NCBI RefSeq assembly: GCF_007713685.1
Contig: NZ_VMRJ01000005.1
Span: 186,001-250,000 of the forward strand
Direction: 5' to 3'
DNA length: 64,000 bases
From: Hymenobacter setariae
Lineage (GTDB): Bacteria > Bacteroidota > Bacteroidia > Cytophagales > Hymenobacteraceae
Within the stretch, counting starts at the first letter, position 1; each line of letters starts with the position of its first letter. Positions 61,940 through 64,000 of the stretch are shown here, one piece after another. The notes beneath the pieces were generated by a model that was not told where the DNA came from, ran no database searches, and saw only the letters and a program-made list of their open reading frames with translations. The position numbers were made by a program, and so were the translations under genes.

Positions 61940-62114
61940 GGTTGGTTCGGGGCGTCTGGATAGGCGTTGGGCGGGCTGGGCTGGGCGTTGGTCGCCCTAG
62001 GGTATCAACCAAGCCAATGTAGGTATTAATTTTAATTTACTAAAGTAAAATCTGATTGTCAGCGAGCTCCGTAGTTGCCGGCTGAGATTTTCGCCCTTCC
62101 TTTCCGTCTATATT

Positions 62115-62840
62115 ATGCCTGCTACTACTACCACTCTTACCTGTGTCATCGTTGATGACAACGAAATTAATCGTCTCACCCTGGAGCACCTGGTAGACTT
62201 GACGCCCGAGCTTACGCTGGTGGCCTCGTTGCCGGGCGGGGTTGAAGCTCTCCACTACTTTCGGCAAGGAGGTAAGTGCGACCTGCTGCTACTCGACGTA
62301 GAGATGCCCAACCTCACGGGCCTGGAACTGGCCAAAATGCTGCCTGCGCCCGCGCCCGCTGTAGTGCTAGTAACCACGCACCGCAGCTTCGCGGTAGCCG
62401 CGTTTGAGCTGCAAGTAACTGACTATCTGGTTAAGCCTGTTGAGTTTGGTCGCTTTAGCCAAGCGATAGCTAGAGTGCTGGCTGCCCGCCCCGCGCCTGC
62501 GCCCCCCAAAGCCCCTAAACCGCTTGCTGCCGCCGACTTGTTTGTGAAAGTGGGTACTCGCACCATCAAGGTAGATTTTAACGAAGTGCTCTACATCGAA
62601 GCGCTTTCAACTTATTCGGTGCTGGTAACTGCCTCGCACAAACACATTGTGTACCTCACGCTCAAGAACCTAGCCGAGCGCTTGCCATTCGATAATTTTT
62701 TGCGTGTGCACCGCTCCTACATCGTGAATATGCAGCGCATCGAGGCAGTAGAAGATTATATGCTAAAGCTCGGCCCCTACGAAGTGCCGGTTGGCAAGTC
62801 GTACCAAGAAGAATTTTTGCGCAATTTGCAGAGCTTGTAA
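62115..62840 (+). CDS. LytTR-family response regulator, copy 2
   Basis: A 241-residue paralog of the regulator at 21845, with the same parts: receiver (IVDDNEINR, Asp in LLLDVEMPN, Lys in VKPVEF), Ala/Pro linker, LytTR domain (NEVLYIEALSTYSVLV, FLRVHRSYIVNM). It is convergent with a hybrid kinase, just as copy 1 is. The upstream 175 bases are AT-rich and hold its promoter. Confidence 0.93.
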   Translation: MPATTTTLTCVIVDDNEINRLTLEHLVDLTPELTLVASLPGGVEALHYFRQGGKCDLLLLDVEMPNLTGLELAKMLPAPAPAVVLVTTHRSFAVAAFELQVTDYLVKPVEFGRFSQAIARVLAARPAPAPPKAPKPLAAADLFVKVGTRTIKVDFNEVLYIEALSTYSVLVTASHKHIVYLTLKNLAERLPFDNFLRVHRSYIVNMQRIEAVEDYMLKLGPYEVPVGKSYQEEFLRNLQSL

Positions 62841-62848
62841 GCAAAGAA

Positions 62849-62913
62849 TAATGGGGTACTAGGTAAGGAGCACGATACTATTGCTAGCATGCTCCTTACC
62901 TAGTACCCCATTA
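62849..62913. repeat. Perfect 24-bp inverted repeat between LytTR copy 2 and hybrid kinase copy 2
   Basis: TAATGGGGTACTAGGTAAGG... (62849-62872) pairs with its exact complement at 62890-62913 around a 17-base loop. It may work as a bidirectional terminator, although T-tracts are poor. Confidence 0.85.
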
Positions 62914-62917
62914 CTCT

Positions 62918-64000
62918 TTAGTCTACACTCATCACCCCCAACTCCCTAGGTAGGGTGTCGAGGGCACGCTGCACCTGCGCCGTAAGCTGCATGACAGCGG
63001 CAGGAAGCAGGGCATAGGCTGCGGGCTGCGCCTGCTCTAACAGCAGCACGGCCGCTTCTACCTCGCGGATGCCGAGCGATTCGAGGCTAGGCTTGATGTG
63101 GTGCACAATTTTGGCAGCTTCCTGCCACTGGGCGGCGGCAGTAGCAGTGGCTAGCTGGGTGAGGCTGCCGGGCATGTTCTGCAAAAAGGAACGGATAATT
63201 TTGACGACAAACGCCTCGCGGCCCCGCGCCAAGGTGCGCAGCTTGGTGAGGTCATAGGCAGGGGTAGGGGGCGGCAGCACGCGCACCAGCGTGTGGTACA
63301 CGTCTTCCTCGTCGAAGGGCTTAGCCAAGCATTCGACCATGCCAGCAGATAGGTAGCGGTCGCAGTCGGCCCGGAAAGCATTGGCCGTGAGCGCTACAAT
63401 GGGACAATTGGCCCGCACGGGGTCGGGGAGGGCCCGAATGGCAGCCGTGGCGTCGAGCCCGTTGAGGCCGGGCATCTGAATGTCCATGAGTATCAAGTCG
63501 TAGGGTGCCTCGTCGCGCACGCGGGCCACTCCTATTAGGCCATCTTCGGCTTCTTCTACTTCTACTCCCCAGCCTTCTAGCAGCAGGCGGGCTACGGTGC
63601 GATTTATCTCGTTGTCTTCAATCACCAGCACCCGGCGGCCCCGTAGCGCGCCTGTATCGTAGGCATCGGCAATGGGCTCAGCCAAGGCGGCTGGCGCCTT
63701 AGGCAGCGTGAGCACAAAGGCAAAAGTGCTACCCTCGCCTGGCGTGCTGCACAGCGTGAGCGCACCCCCTAGCTGTGCTACCAGTGCCCGCGAGATGCTC
63801 AGGCCCAGGCCCGTGCCTCCAAAGCGCCGCGTCGTGTCAGCGTAAGCCTGCGTAAAGCCTTCAAAAATAAGTTCTTGCTTATCGGGCGCAATGCCGATAC
63901 CCGAGTCTTCCACGCTAAAGCGCACCGTAAGCGTGTCATCGGTTTCAGCTAGCTGCTCGCCTACCACAACAATGCTGCCCCCGGAATCGGTAAACTTGAT
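62918..64000 (-). CDS. Hybrid sensor histidine kinase, copy 2, C-terminal part (runs off the window)
   Basis: 361 visible residues. The frame is open at base 64000, which already lies inside the HATPase domain (IKFTDSGGSI aligns with IKFTAAPGSI of copy 1). Then HATPase motifs (DSGIGIAPDK, GGTGLGLSISRALV), receiver (VLVIEDNEINRTVA, Asp in ILMDIQMPGLNG) and Hpt (His in KIVHHIKPSL). It is a clear paralog of the kinase at 22721, in the same convergent position next to a LytTR gene. The N-terminal sensor part is outside the window. Confidence 0.93.
   Translation of the reverse strand: MKFTDSGGSIVVVGEQLAETDDTLTVRFSVEDSGIGIAPDKQELIFEGFTQAYADTTRRFGGTGLGLSISRALVAQLGGALTLCSTPGEGSTFAFVLTLPKAPAALAEPIADAYDTGALRGRRVLVIEDNEINRTVARLLLEGWGVEVEEAEDGLIGVARVRDEAPYDLILMDIQMPGLNGLDATAAIRALPDPVRANCPIVALTANAFRADCDRYLSAGMVECLAKPFDEEDVYHTLVRVLPPPTPAYDLTKLRTLARGREAFVVKIIRSFLQNMPGSLTQLATATAAAQWQEAAKIVHHIKPSLESLGIREVEAAVLLLEQAQPAAYALLPAAVMQLTAQVQRALDTLPRELGVMSVD

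Noticed and set aside
1..64000. rRNA, tRNA, transposase, integrase or phage genes
   Set aside because: None of their conserved sequences or protein motifs was seen on either strand; short tRNAs could be missed by eye.

Overview
The window looks like chromosomal DNA of a high-GC, free-living member of the Bacteroidota, most likely a Hymenobacter-like Cytophagales. The evidence is a SusC/SusD pair with many glycoside hydrolases, a type IX secretion sorting domain, a few promoter -7 boxes of the TAnnTTTG type, the near absence of Shine-Dalgarno sequences, and long intergenic inverted repeats of the TGTCATGCTGA... and TGTCATTGCGAG... kinds. Genus assignment is inference. The hexamer CCTAGG is strikingly common: I counted about 115-120 copies by eye. 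No rRNA, tRNA, CRISPR array, phage or transposase gene was seen.

Region 1 (1-17.2 kb) is a polysaccharide utilization locus (PUL), probably for arabinan or arabinoxylan side chains. It holds the C-terminus of a SusC-type TonB receptor, a SusD lipoprotein, five GH43-type enzymes (two of them tandem paralogs, one with six ricin-type lectin repeats and a T9SS tail), a glutaminase/DUF4965-type secreted protein, a GH127-type beta-L-arabinofuranosidase, a clan GH-A TIM-barrel enzyme and a LacI-family regulator. Matching palindromic operators (GTGCAAACGTTTGCAC type) lie before the regulator gene and before the GH127-GH43 operon. A sixth, solitary GH43 lipoprotein sits at 51 kb.

Region 2 (17.4-28.5 kb) holds a SulP anion transporter with a beta-carbonic anhydrase, a Gfo/Idh/MocA oxidoreductase, a LytTR response regulator convergent with a hybrid histidine kinase, two tandem Roadblock/LC7-like small proteins, a 2H phosphoesterase, and a sigma-54 activator/response regulator. 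The LytTR/hybrid-kinase arrangement recurs as a paralogous convergent pair at 62.1-64.0 kb, where the kinase runs off the window.

Region 3 (28.5-39.1 kb) is a Kdp potassium-uptake locus: a 31-aa membrane peptide, kdpF, kdpA, kdpB, kdpC, a BBP2-type porin, a KdpD sensor lacking a kinase domain, a separate HAMP/PAS histidine kinase, and a single-domain receiver. Every junction from kdpA to the kinase carries a long inverted repeat or a strong hairpin. No KdpE-type regulator is visible; the upstream sigma-54 activator is the best local candidate to replace it.

Region 4 (39.2-62.0 kb) is a mixed housekeeping and accessory stretch: DUF1810, SMI1/KNR4, an M28 peptidase, a class A (A2-like) beta-lactamase, DUF1569, YebC, a metallo-beta-lactamase-fold hydrolase, a thioredoxin-like protein, DUF418, GNAT, SDR, a BLUF photoreceptor, malate:quinone oxidoreductase, a second 2H phosphoesterase, a CatB/Vat-type acetyltransferase, an SPL-type radical SAM protein, a Rof-like antiterminator, MscS, Nudix, a cold-shock protein and PhzF.
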